64,000 bases of DNA from Sipunculus nudus (taxonomy: Eukaryota > Annelida > Sipuncula > Golfingiida > Sipunculidae), in assembly GCA_026874595.1 (NCBI GenBank), contig CM049314.1, positions 8,612,729 to 8,676,728 on the forward strand. Direction: 5' to 3'. Below are positions 45,914 to 57,960 of this stretch, in pieces. Within the stretch, counting starts at the first letter, position 1. Each line of letters begins with the position of its first letter. The position numbers and the translations under genes are program-made. The notes beneath the pieces were generated by a model that saw nothing but the letters and a program-made list of their open reading frames with translations, was not told the origin of the DNA and searched no databases.

Positions 45914-47796
45914 AACAAGGGACCTATGGGTCACTGTGCTCAGCTGACATTAACCTTGAAGGTAAAAATCTAAAATAATATCTAATGGAGATAAAGTGTA
46001 AGAGGAAGAGGTAATAAAGGCCATGGTTGGTTTATATGATTGGTTTGTATTGATGAGCAAGAAATTGTTGCAAAAAATATTTTGTGACCTGGCCATGTGT
46101 TTCCTAATGTTGAAACTAAAGCATGTGAGCAGTTTGTGAAAAAATGATCTGTACTATTACCATGATCATTAGTTGGTTTTTCGATTAACTGTTGACATTT
46201 CAGTAGTTTACACATTTGTTCAATTGAATCTATTTTTTTGTATAATATATATTATTAAATATATATGTATTTTTTTTATGAAATGTATACAGTTGAAATA
46301 TAGCTAATTAACAACATAAAACAGGGCAAACAAAGCCTGATCTCAAATTCTGCTGAGGCAGGAAAATAATGAACAAATGTTTGTATTAAATCCTGATTTT
46401 TTATCACATCAATTATTTTCTAGTTTAAGTTTATATTTCTATACATTTCCAATTTAACATATATATCTGAATATAAAAGTTGATTCATAATTCTCAATTG
46501 CATCATCATAAATCTCAATCTTGTCAGATAACACCAAATCATGCATACAAATGTTTATTTATTTTTTACCACAAAAATACATCTTTTAAATCTGCAAAAC
46601 AATCAATATCTAAAAACAATACTTGATATAGATTTCACAATTTTTAATTGGGTCTTTATTTATCCATAATGTGCTTCATATTTTATCATAATTTAAGCAT
46701 ACTGATGGGTTATATTTGTTAAAATCATTTAAAAGAAAATTTATTTCTTTAAAAATGCTACATTACACAACATTGCATCTTCTGGATTACACCTTGAATT
46801 ATTTTTCCAAGGAAAGTTTTTGCATATCGGAGTGAAACTGCATTACAATTAAGGAAATACAGTGAAAACAATAACAATTACTGCATAACACTTGGTGGGT
46901 TGGGTTTGCGGGGGGGGGGGGGGGGGGGGGGGGGTGATGATATGAGAATAACTGTACACCTGTCACAGCAGGGGATCTCCCCCAGTGACTGTAACAAATC
47001 AGAAACCCTGGCATAGCTGACTTCCAGTGACCTGGAGTGGGACCCTGCATCTGTAATAAAAGCAAGTGACTACAGAAAAAAAATCAATAACTAGCTTAAT
47101 TTTCAAGCTTTTATTTTCAAATTTCAGATTTAGACAAACTAAATATTTATGTTTACATGCTGTGAAAATTAAATCAATGGTGCTTACAGGAAAAAAACGT
47201 GCCATGGTCAAAGTTGGGCAAAATTTAAAGTACTGATTTTTTTTTTATGCTAATAACTTAAAAAATTTACAAAATTCAGATCTAATTTTGGGTAAACAAT
47301 TGAATCTTAATTAAACATAGTTATATACTTGAGAAAATAGACTCTAGTTTCAAAATTTTTCATGTTAAGTGAGTTATTATTTTTCCTGATTTTTTACAAA
47401 GTCCATTATGTTAGGGCCCATAACTTAAAGAAATTATACTTTACAGACTTAATTTCTGGGATGTACATAGGAACTATATAGAGGAATATTTATGGTAAAT
47501 ATGAGGAAAAACAGATGAGTGGTTTTGATATTAGGCAGTCCTGAAGTGTGAAAATAGGATTTTAATAAAAAATTGAGGTTTTTCCTTAATTTCTCAAAGG
47601 AACAAAGTCGCAAAGACCCAGTTTTCGGTTTGGTAGGAGATCTTGGGGACATCTAACATTATGCTGAATTTTGGATTCCTAGGGCTTACGGTTTCAAAAC
47701 GTGCCACATCTACGGACGGACGGACAGACGGACGGACGACGGACAATGGACCACGACTATAGCTCAGATGACTTATAGTCAGCTGAGCTAAAAAAC
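45914..47796 (+). mobile_element. CAGCTGAGCTAAAAA-family element (copy 6) nested in E2
   Basis: The left end is ACAAGGGACCTATGGGTCAC then CTCAGCTGA. The right end has GACGGACGG repeats (47705-47745), GACTATAGCTCAGATGAC, TTATAGTC and AGCTGAGCTAAAAA. The last bases form a hairpin (CTCAGATGAC with GTCAGCTGAG, one mismatch) right before CTAA. It abuts the right arm of E2 and shares its A run. A 25-base G tract lies inside. No coding capacity. Confidence 0.8.
46910..46934 (+). repeat. Poly-G tract (25)
   Basis: Uninterrupted run of 25 G inside the nested repeat, the longest G tract in the window. Confidence 0.95.
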
Positions 47797-48122
47797 AGGT
47801 GGACAGGGGTACAGGAACGGACTATAATTATAATATAGAACCGGTAATAAAGTTCATCAATTTATAATTTCGTGGATGCATCCAAATCAGAATAAAACTC
47901 AGTCAACCAGGCGTACCCTCAATACAGAAATATGAGTTGATCCTATCGATGAGCGTTCACTGACCTCTGTGACTCAATCATTCAATAGGAGTCCTCACAC
48001 ATCACTCGGTGAACTCAAAGAGTAAAGAAATGCCGGCCCGTCAAAGAGAAACTCAACACCAAGTGCATTCACAACAAAGGGTCAATGTCTCGGAATTAAA
48101 CTTCACTCAGAGAAGAGCTTAC

Positions 48123-48570
48123 CTTTACAAGACGCTCACGGGGCTTTTGGGTTTATATCCTTATTAACACCGTCACCCAGGTTCTTTCGGGTGAGTAATT
48201 CAGGTCCCTTTTGACATACTTTGTCGACAGACGATAAACATGGCCGCGGACCCCCGGAAGTGCAGGGTATCCTCGGTATGACGTCACGGGGTTCCCTTGT
48301 AATCATACAGAATGGAATGTGAAGGGGATGTGCCGCAGATTTAGTTTTCATTCCTGTTAACAGATGTCGCTCCACAGCATTACCTACCCACATAAAACAT
48401 TTTAAAGCTAGTGTGTATTGGTTCGAAAGATACCCCACCTTTAAGTCAGTGCGCATAGGCTGGTTACCGCGAGCACCCACTCGGTAGAAGTAAAACGATG
48501 CGTGTTGCCTGACGTACCTTTCATTGCGGACATTACCTACAGGCTTTACTCTGACAACATAAGTCATAAC
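48123..48570 (-). promoter_or_regulatory. CpG-rich block: candidate promoter and noncoding first exon (minus strand)
   Basis: Unlike its neighbours this block is CpG-rich and not obviously repetitive. It has TGACGTCA (48279-48286), CCGGAAGTG (ETS-type, 48254-48262) and GGCCGCGG. On the minus strand a strong donor AAG|GTAAGC lies at 48123/48122. It could be a noncoding first exon of the PAK gene, whose first coding exon has an acceptor but no visible upstream exon nearby. The distance would be about 21 kb. A 143-codon frame here (48136-48567, minus) has no known domain. Confidence 0.35.
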
Positions 48571-48613
48571 AACAACAAGGACAAATAATTTTTATTCAGG
48601 GAATAAGAACCCA

Positions 48614-50530
48614 TTTTTTAGCTCAGCTGACTGTAAGTCATCTGAGTTATACTTATAGTGATCACTCTTTGTCCGTCTGTCCGTCTGTCCGTCCGTCTGT
48701 CCGTAAACCAGGCACAAATCGTAGCCGCTGGACCTAGAATCTTGTAACTTGACATTCTGAGAGGTCCATGAAAAAATCTCCTTGGAAACCAGAAATTAGG
48801 TCTCTGTTACCCATATCCTTCGAGCTATTGGTCCCCAAAGTACCCCCCAGAATATTAAAAAATTCATACAAAAACTTCAATATCTCATTAACTACATCAC
48901 TGATGGTCATGATTTTTGGCATACATATTGATCATGAGATGTTCCATCAGTTCCTGCAGTCTGGTGGCGCCACCTCTATTTTTCGATTTTTACGAATTTT
49001 TTTTTCTCTATATTTGAGATGTTTAAAAATGTGAACATCTGTTAACAGGGCACAAATCGTAAAGACTGGACCTAGAATCTTCATTCTTGACAAACTGAGA
49101 GACCCATAAAAAGTCTCCATGGAAACCTGAAATTAGGTCTCTGTTACCCATATCCTTTGAGCTATGGCACTCCAAAGTACAGCTCAGAATAATTGAAAAT
49201 TTGATACAAAAGCTGAAGTATCTGAACAACTAATGCAGAGATCACCATAATGGTTTGCACGGATATTGATCATGGAGTATTTCATCAGTTTCTGCAGACT
49301 GGTGGCACCACCTGTATTTGTTCGGGGTTTTTTTTTACGAATTTTTCTCTTTTTTTGAGACCTTTAAAGATATGAACATCTGTTAACAGGACACAAATCA
49401 TAACAACTGGACCTAAAATCTTAATTCTTAACACACAGGGAGACCCATGAAAAGTCTCCATGGAAACCTAAAATTAGGTCTCTGTTACCCATATCCTTTA
49501 AGCTGTATGGCTCCAAAATACCCCCCCCCCCCGAATAATGAAAAATTTGATACAAAAAGTGCAGTATCTCAATAACTACAACTCTGATGGTCAAGATTTT
49601 TGGCAATACTTATTAATCATGAGGTGTTCCATCAGTTTCTGCAGACTGGGTGCACCACCTCTAATTTTTTTTCAAATTTTTACGATTTTTTTTTCTCTAT
49701 TTTTGAGACCTTTAAAGATGTGGTTACCTGCCAACAGATTACAAATCGTAACAACAGGATCTAGAATCTTCATTCTTGTCATGCAAGGAGGCCCATGAAA
49801 AGTGTTTGTGGAAACCTGAAATAAGGTCTCTGTTTCCCATATCCTTCAAGCTATAGGACTTCGAAGTATCCCGCAGAATAATGGACAATTTGATACAAAA
49901 GCTGAAGTATCTGAACAACTTATGCAGAGATCACCATGATTCTTTGCATGGATATTGATTATGGAGTGTTTCATCGGTTTCTGCTGACTGGTGATGCCAC
50001 CTATATTTTATTCAATTTTTCATTTTTTTTCTCTTTTTTTTTAGACCTTTAAGGATGCTGTCATCTGTTAACGTGGCACAAATTGTAACAACTGGACCTA
50101 GAATCTTTATTCTTGTCATGCTAGGAGGCCCATGAAAAGTGTCTTTGGAAACCTGAAATTAGGTCTCTGTTACCCATATCCTTCAAGCTATAGGACTCCG
50201 AAGTATTCCTCCAAATAATGGAAAATTTGATACAAAAGCTCAAGTATCTGAACAACTAATGCAGAGATCACCATGATTCTTTGCATGGATATTGACCATT
50301 AAGTGTTTTTATTAATTTCTGCAGACTGGTGGAGCCACCTGTATTTTTTTTAAAGTTTACGCATTTTTCTCTATTTTTGAGATATATAAATACAGACACA
50401 ATCTTGGCCTGTTGGTTAATCTGTATGATGCTTCAGTTGAATGGGTATATACTACCATTCAGATGATAAAATTTCCTTTTGCGAATCTCTTTCCAGTCAG
50501 CTGAGCGTTATGACCCATGGGTTACTTGTT
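48614..50530 (-). mobile_element. CAGCTGAGCTAAAAA-family element (copy 7), minus orientation, with five internal tandem units
   Basis: Read on the plus strand it starts TTTTTTAGCTCAGCTGACTG with GTCCGTCTGTCC repeats and ends CAGCTGAGCG, TTATGACCCATGGG and TTACTTGT, that is, both family ends inverted. The middle is five units of about 340 bp, each with TAGGTCTCTGTTACCCATAT and a GGTGGCGCCACC-type palindrome (48963, 49301, 49648 degenerate, 49990, 50328). No coding capacity. Confidence 0.85.
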
Positions 50531-50615
50531 GTTATTTGCGTGTACTAGTCATTTTGTGGATTCACATCTGGCAAGAAGGGGTATCCTGGTTGGCCGCCCT
50601 TATTGACACACCCCG

Positions 50616-50656
50616 TGCGCATGCGTCAAATCTATTACACTCCCGCTAGATGGCAG
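50616..50656. promoter_or_regulatory. NRF1-like and CTCF-like sites side by side
   Basis: TGCGCATGCGTC (50616-50627) fits the NRF1 consensus, and CCGCTAGATGGCAG (50643-50656) fits the CTCF core at 13 of 14 positions. Both lie in a short GC-richer block (50570-50770) next to a repeat. It could be a promoter or boundary element; no transcript is visible. Confidence 0.35.
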
Positions 50657-50770
50657 GGCTTTCACCGTCTGTCACTAACACCCCTTGTCGTGATACCCGA
50701 CACCATGAATCAATAACGGGAGTTGTTGTTACTGTTGCAGGTCTTAATTACCGGGCCGTGTAGAAGAAGT

Positions 50771-51964
50771 GGTGGCTTTGCCTTTGGATTAATAAGGTGT
50801 TACCATTTGAGTCCTTTGATCTCTGACAAAATGTTTAACATTTACAATAGTTTATTACTTTCATCGCTATAGGGTATATTAATTGGTTTAAAACCTATTT
50901 TTATTAGGCGGGGTACTACTAATTTCGGGGATATAAAATAAATCTTGGATGAAAATTATTTTCTACTCATTTTTCTAAACTGTCTCATTTCAAAATTTTA
51001 AATATATTCATTAATTTTAAAGTAAAATATTATCAATTGATATATTTATATATCTTTTTTTTTAATGAATATCATTTTTCTAATTGGAAAATAATAAACA
51101 AGGATAATACTAGCAAATTAGCTTTATTGAAACAAATACAAAATATAGTAACTCAATCATAGTTTCTGATTTTTATAAATATACAAACTTTATATAAGCA
51201 CATCAATACTGAATAAATAAAGTGTAGCGATAAACCTGGAGAAGTGGATACTTTATTACACTAATACAGACCGTGATAGCTGGGAATTTTGTCACATTAT
51301 TCTGTATGAAATGTATACTTTTCCAGATTTTCACGATGTAAAGTGGACATGTTAAAAATCAGAGGAACAAACCGAGAATGAAATTTGCTAAGTTACTACG
51401 AGCCATGTAATGGTCATATCTTCGTCAACAACTCATTATCGTGGCCTGATTAATTATAGAATAACGCGTCACAAACTTAACCTTAAGCCAAAGATCAGAA
51501 TGGGTTTCGAAAAGGACGCTCCTGTACTGATCATATTTTTAGTTACTTCATTATTAAGGAATCGTTTGCCTCATTGAATAGAAACATGTCGCCCTAGTGA
51601 GTGGGCATGCGAGAAAAAAAGCTTTTGATGGGTAATAAATTGATTGCAACATCTATAACACCATCAAAAGTGTATAAAGTAGTGATTCAGTTTATGTATG
51701 ATTAAGTAATAATATTTTCACAAATTGGAGAACTATGCGGGGTAAACGTCGATATATATAATCGCTATATATATAAACGCTAGCTGTTTAATATATGAAT
51801 TAACGACTTAGCAGGAAAAATAAAAAGCCCTATGGCGGTATAAAATCCTTTCTTTTTGCCTAAAAGTTTTTATTTCCTATATAGCGGCCGCTGGATTATG
51901 AGCTCTTGGTTCAGTATTGGGCAAGTTTAAAAATTTTAAGGATACTACACATATGATTCCTTTA

Positions 51965-51965
<1 letters not shown>
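50771..51965. other. No gene seen
   Basis: AT-rich DNA between the tandem-repeat element and the LINE tail. Contains a short TATATA-rich stretch near 51750-51775. Confidence 0.4.

Positions 51966-51968
<3 letters not shown>

Positions 51969-51998
<30 letters not shown>
51969..51998 (-). other. LINE poly(A) tail (T tract on plus strand)
   Basis: Uninterrupted T run on the plus strand, the 3' tail of the minus-strand LINE, with AATAAA immediately before it. Confidence 0.9.
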
Positions 51999-52000
<2 letters not shown>

Positions 52001-52175
52001 TCCAAACAAATAGTACAAACAATAAGGTACATTGTACATAAAGACAAAATGTAGACAAAGACAATTGAAAGTCATACATACAAAACAGATACAAATAACA
52101 TAGGTACATAACAGAGATAAAACTGTTCTTCTAATTCAAAATGTGGGTTAAATGAGTTTTTATCTTTATGTTGTT

Positions 52176-55100
52176 TTATTCGTTTTCAATATGTATGTTT
52201 TGATAGTTCTTCCACTTTTGTTTATGTTTCTCTATTTTACCCTTCGCACTCGCAATTTGTTTTTCCATTTTATAAATCTGTGTGACATAACTTTTATACA
52301 TAGAGAATGTTGGTAATTTCTCTCTACATTTGCAGATATATATATAATGTTTTAATAATAGTAATAAGGTATCAAGTAGGCTGTCACCTGAGATGTTTAA
52401 TATTAATACTGTTCCTGTAACATTGCCTAAGTTTAAAGATTGTTCCAGGTCTTTTGACCAATTTTCAAAAGCTATTAACAATTTATTGGTTACTTCACAG
52501 TGGTAAAATATATGTAGATAAGTTTCCTTTTGTTTTTTACAGAATGAACAGAGTTCAGTTTCGCTTTTCTTCATTTTATATAAAAGTGGATTAAGTGGTA
52601 AAATTCTATGTAATAATTTGAATTGGAAAATTCTTAATTTCTCTGAAATAGTAATTTTATCAATATTCTTGAATGCTTTAAATATTTTTCCTTTATTTTG
52701 TAGCCTTAGTTCACCAATCCATTTCTCTATTTGCTCTTCTGGTTTCGAAGAGACAGAATTAATAATATTTAAGTATACAAACTGAGTTGTATTTTTCATA
52801 TTTATTATTTTGTCCACCGTATATTCTTGTACTTCTAAACAAGGATTATTCTTTAACTCTCTTTTCCAACAAGTTGGGATTGCATCCACTAAACCTACAT
52901 ATTTTATAAAACTTATATTAACCTTGTATTTGTTAGTGAATTCTTTAAATGGCAAAAATGATAGATGGTTTCCTGATTTTTTTGGTTATGTCAGAAAGCG
53001 TTTTTATGCCTGCCATATACAATTTCTTATAAAAAACTACTGTACCTTTAACCTTTATATGAGAATTATACCATAAGGTTTGTAATTGAATTTCATGTGT
53101 TTTAACAGTCTTATTAAAATTGTATTTGCACCAATGGTGTTACACATCTTTCCAGAACGGGTCGCATGAGTCACTGAAATTGTGTATATCATGTTCTTTT
53201 AAATTGCATTTAAAAATATATGAACCCAGGTTTTTAAATTGTACATTAATAATCTGTCTCCAACCATCTTCTACAGATCCATTGAGGAACCGTTTAACCC
53301 ATGAAATTTTTAAAGATTGTATCTTAGATGGAAGATGAATCATATTCAGCCCTCCTTTATTTTTTGTTGCAATCATTGTAGATCTTTTAACTTTATCTGG
53401 TTGGTTATTCCAAATAAATTTAAATATTAATTTTTCAATTTCTTTGATATAATTGTTTGGTGGACTTGGTAGTACTAAGAATAAATAAGTTAGCTGTGAA
53501 ATTATGCAGGTTTTTATAATTGTTATCCTGCCTGCAAGAGACATTATTCTGTTACTCCAGGTATTAATAATAACTTTAATCTTACTCAGGATTTCTTTAT
53601 AATTGATCTCTATCATTTTTTTCCATTCTGGATGAATGGATATTCCTAAAATTTTTACAGGATTGGTGCACCATTGTAAGCCTAGGGATTTTAATGTATC
53701 GTGATCATGTGTGTTAGCAGTTATTGGCATTATTATTGTTTTTTCTATATTTACTTTGAGTCCCGATATTTGTTCAAAATCTGAGAATACTAATAAGGTT
53801 TCTTGCACTGACAAAGGCCCACCTGTTAATGTTAAAACTGTATCATCAGCATATTGTATAATTTTGTGTTCTTTCTGATCTATTATTACTCCATTTATGT
53901 TACTATTGTTCCTTATTTCGGTTGCCAAAGTTTCTGCTGCCAGAATAAATAAATAAGGAGAAAGAGGGCAGCCCTGCCTTACACCTCTAGTTACTGGAAA
54001 AAATTCTGTAGCCCAGCCTCTATTTAGTACACAACTGTGAATATCGCTGTATAATAAATTTATCCACTTCCTGAATTTAGTTCCAAAGTTAAGTATTTTA
54101 AGAGTATCTTGAATATATGGCCGTTCTAATTGATCGAAAGCTTTTTCAAAGTCCACTGATAACAAGTAACCACATTTATTAGTTGCTCTTAAATAGGAAA
54201 TTATACCTATAATTTTAATAATATTTTCTCCAATATACCTATTTTTCATGAATCCAGTTTGATCAGAGTGTATTAAAGAGGGTAAAACTAGTTTGAGTTT
54301 ATTTGCTAATGTTTTTGCTATTATCTTGTAGTCTGTATTTAGAAGTGAAAGGGGGCGCCAGTTCTTCAAATATAAATGGTCTTTTTCTTTCTTGGGAATG
54401 AGGCATATAACTCCTTGACGCATAGTTATTGGAAGGCAATCTGTATTGAAGGAATAGTTAATAGCACTTATAAAATATTCTTTTAAGTCCCCCCAAAAAG
54501 TTTTCTAGAACTCAACTGGGAATCCGTCAGGACCTGGCGATTTATTAAGAGACATTGATTCCATTGTAGCTTTTAATTCCTCCTCTTTTAATTCTTCCTC
54601 ACATAATTCCTTTTCATCTTCATCAAGAATTTTAAGATGTTCTGTTGAGAGAAAATTTCTATTTGGGGATTTGAGATAATCTCTGGCTGTATATAAATTT
54701 TTATAAAATTGTAATTCTTCTTTTAAAATATCTTTGTGTTCTGAAATTATTTTTCCATGTTGATCTTTAAGTTTTAGTATAGATTTTTTATCGTAATTTC
54801 TTTTCTCCAAATTGAGAAAGTATTTAGTTGGTTTATCTCCCTCTGAGTACCATTTGGTTCTACATCTCACTATTGCACCTCTGGTTTTTTCTTCAATAAG
54901 TTGTCTGTGTTTGTTAACTGCTTCCTCCCAGCTTTCTCGGTCTTTAATATCACCTGTTGTATTAAATATATTTTGTAGGTCATGAATTTTTTTTTCTAAA
55001 AGTTTTATTTTTTGTGTTTTCAATTTTTTCCTATATACTGCATAAGCTATGGTTTCTCCTCTTATTTGGCATTTTATGGTGTCCCATAATAATGTTGGGT

Positions 55101-55941
55101 TTGTTTCTTTATTATTAAAGACTGTTGTTTTTATACATTCTTTTACTGTGGTTATGTAACTTTCTTCGTTTAACAGTGAACAGTTTAATTTCCAAAAGCC
55201 TGGTCCGTGTTTATGTTCTGTTTTAATTATACTAATAGTAATTAATGCATGGTCGCTTTTATATCCTGCTTTAATTTCTGACTGACTTATACTATTAATA
55301 AGGCTATCATTAATTAGAAAATAATCTAATCTGCAAAACACTGGATCAGGTAGATATCTATGCCATGTATATTCCAAACTATTCGGGTGTTGTAGTCTCC
55401 AAATGTCCGACAGTTGTTCTAATTCTATCCAGTGATTTATTACTTGTCTAGATTTATTATGACTATTAGAATTTCCTCCTTTTTTATCTAATGCTGGATT
55501 TAATGTTAAATTGAAGTCTCCTCCTATTATTAAACTGCCCGTAGCATGGTGATTTACAGAGTTAATCAAATCTTCATAGAACCTAGGATCATCCTTATTA
55601 GGTGCATAGATGTTTACTAAGGTTAGGTCGTGTTCACATATTGTTATATTAATAATTAAATATCTTCCAAAATTATCATTAATTACCTCTTTAACCTGAA
55701 TTCCTGATCTGTTTTTAATCAGTGTGCAAACACCTTTTGCTTGGCTAGTGCCATGGCTAAAATATATCTCATTACCCCATTCTGTTTTCCACCTATTTTC
55801 GCAATCTATTGTACTGTGAGTCTCTTGTAAAAATATGACAGAACTTTTCTTTCTATTCAACCAATGAAAAACTTCTCTCCTTTTTGGATAACTTGCTAGA
55901 CCTCTAGCATTAAGTGATGTTATCTGACAAATATTGGTCAT
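52176..55941 (-). pseudogene. L1/Tx1-type ORF2 (endonuclease, reverse transcriptase), broken
   Basis: The N-terminal part (from M 55941) is an AP-type endonuclease: LNARGL, FLQETHS, NIYAPN, GGDFNLTL, RLDYFLIN, YKSDHALI. After the linker SLNKSPGPDGFP the RT follows with NWRPLSLLNTDYKI, SVDFEKAFDQL, GVRQGCPLSPYLF and the catalytic box QYADDTVL. The C-terminal part has a CCHC-like knuckle CSFCKKQKETYLHIFYHC. Three breaks are seen: an in-frame TAG at 54505-54507 just before the RT core, an in-frame TAA at 53140-53142, and a one-base slip in a run of seven A (T at 52977-52983). Length and domain order fit the L1/Tx1 group. The few lesions mean a fairly young but dead copy. In a cell the intact protein nicks target DNA and primes reverse transcription. 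Confidence 0.92.
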
Positions 55942-56134
55942 AATTGGTTATATTGATTAGTTTTTCTGAATTGGCAGAAATGCCAATATATATGAATATT
56001 CCTGCATCTGTTAATGTACCTACAATACATACAATGAATAATGTAGACATGTAGAAATACATAAATACCTTAAATAATATAAAAAATGTCATAAACATGA
56101 GATGATAAGCTTACCAGTTATGACATGCAATAAG

Positions 56135-56156
56135 TTCTGCTACATGAGTAGCAGAA
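56135..56156. other. Short perfect hairpin
   Basis: TTCTGCTAC and GTAGCAGAA pair perfectly over 9 bp around an ATGA loop, about 190 bp upstream of the LINE ORF2 start. Role unknown. Confidence 0.5.
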
Positions 56157-56869
56157 AGAGTGCCTGTCGAGTGCTGACTGCTAATCAGTGGAGCTCTCTA
56201 CATTGTTATTGAAAGCTTTAAATTTAATAGCAATAATAGACTGTGATTCACAATATATTCCAAATCATATTATAAATTACTGGCAGAATGAAACTCTGTA
56301 AAGAGGATGGCCATGAAAAAGGTTGTTTACAAAGTCGTACTTGAGGCGGTCATTTTGAGTACATTAATGCCTCATAGCAGATATGCCAGTTATATATATA
56401 TATAAAAAAAAACAGAATATAAAGGATCAACAACTTTGCATTTACAATCATAGATATAGTGCCTCATTTAATGTAAATCTAAAGTCCCGTTCGCCTTTCA
56501 ACTGCAATAATGAGTAATGGCAGTTGTTTATATTGAATCATATTTGGAAGAATATGCGGGCTATGTTAAAGGTGAAAGCTAAGAAATGTTGTGAGAAATG
56601 CAGCATAATTCTGATCAACATTAAGTAAAGATGGAAAATGGGCAATCCACAATCAACTTCAGGCATCTGCTAATAGTTAGTCAACAATTGACTGCAGGCA
56701 TCTGCTAAATCACAGAGGCATGGTCGAAATAAGGCTTGAATGTTCCTAATAAGACATGATTCTCAAGTGGCAGCATCAGAGATGCCAATTAATTTCTTCA
56801 GATATGTGTAGTTTTTACAGAAAAAAAATAATAAATTATGGATCTACAATGAATACAAAATGATATTAG
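56157..56869. other. No gene seen
   Basis: AT-rich DNA with a short TATATA run near 56395. May be part of the LINE inter-ORF region or unrelated host DNA. Confidence 0.35.
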
Positions 56870-56884
56870 TTGTAGGTGGTCCGG

Positions 56885-56916
<32 letters not shown>

Positions 56917-57960
56917 GAATACATGATTACCCACTTCTATGGATCTATTGACATTCAGAATTTCAGTTGAGTGCACCAGACCATTCCTGAGGAGGCTATT
57001 TTTACATAAAAAACTACAAGATGGATGATGCCACCTGTTTGGTCGATAATGGCCCTATACTATTTGAAAACGATTGTAGGTAGTGCACTGTGGCTTGTAT
57101 GTAAGTTGAAGGTTTCCGAAATATTTGGATAGGTCAAATTCAGGGCTGATATATTAAAGCAATCCTGATATAAATACATGAATGTTTTCTATGGTGTTGC
57201 CCTTAATCTCTTAATTAAGAACTCGAGAACAATAAACATGCAACAGTTCACACAGAGACACCAAACTGCTGCTAAATAATAATGCATCAATGACTTCTAC
57301 AAGAAAAGAATGGCAGATGGTACCACATGTCTTGCCCACAACAAAGCTATCCAGGACTCATAAATATGCGAAATATCGGGTTGATACAGTCATAAGCTCT
57401 TAAAATATGAGCGATATTCACCAAGAGCAAGCCAACAGATGGAGACTGTTCATTAACCATTGCAGAAGACCCCACCAGTCGAGTGGGAGTAGGTATCTAA
57501 GATATGTGTGATGAGCATTATTTCAATCTAATGTGACAGACCATTTATGAGAAAATGGCGTCAATGTTTCCAAGCATATGGGAGGATAGTCTTAAGTATA
57601 AGGTGGTGATATCCAAGATCAATAGACAATTAGACATTGGTAATTTCAAACCATTATGGCTAAATATTAATGAATAAAGACTTGTGAATGGAAAGGTCGG
57701 CAGCATTACCTGTCTGGTCTACGAGAAAACTCCGAGACTGATGATTGTGCCACCCTTAAACTTAATACATTGAATCATTCCAGAGTTATGAGTGGTTTAC
57801 ACCCGTAGCAAATGCATAGGTGGATGTCATACAAGTACAATTCCTGGTGGATTCTCCAATCTTAAGTATTAGATGAAGGTATCAAAGATCTATGGACATG
57901 CACCAATATACTGAACCAATCACTAAAATAAACAAGAGGGCAAATGCATGAGTGAACTCC
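56870..57960 (+). repeat. Degenerate R1-like repeats with an A28 tract
   Basis: GTAGGTGGTCC followed by 28 A (56885-56912), then units with weak GGTGGCGCCACC relics (GGATGATGCCACC near 57030) and R1-type text (ccaagatctatggacatgcac, gagatatgagtg) also seen at 36770-37230. Old and diverged; no coding capacity. Confidence 0.5.

Larger units (their letters stand above)
45319..47826. mobile_element. DNA element E2 with 37-bp terminal inverted repeats (MITE interrupted by a later insertion)
   Basis: The left arm 45319-45355 begins TATAGTCCGTTCC and ends CCACCTGTTTTTT. The right arm 47790-47826 is its inverse with a single mismatch. Without the nested repeat at 45914-47796 the element would be about 0.6 kb. 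The interior next to the left arm is CpG-rich and contains TGACGTCA (45566-45573) and GTTACGTGACATTAC. No transposase. TA at the outermost ends suits a TA target, but this is not certain. Confidence 0.85.
51966..56100 (-). mobile_element. Tx1/L1-like non-LTR retrotransposon, ORF2 and 3' end
   Basis: The minus strand carries an endonuclease-RT ORF2 remnant (55941-52176), a short 3' UTR and a 30-base A run (T at 51969-51998) preceded by AATAAA. That gives a clear 3' terminus. The 5' limit is uncertain; DNA up to about 56100 encodes a hydrophobic reading frame in front of ORF2. No ORF1 lies directly upstream, but an ORF1 in the same orientation is at 61088-62065. Target duplications were not found. 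Confidence 0.9.

Noticed and set aside
48136-48567. 143-codon minus-strand frame
   Set aside because: In a CpG-rich block where stops are rarer; no domain. Kept only as a possible promoter and noncoding exon.
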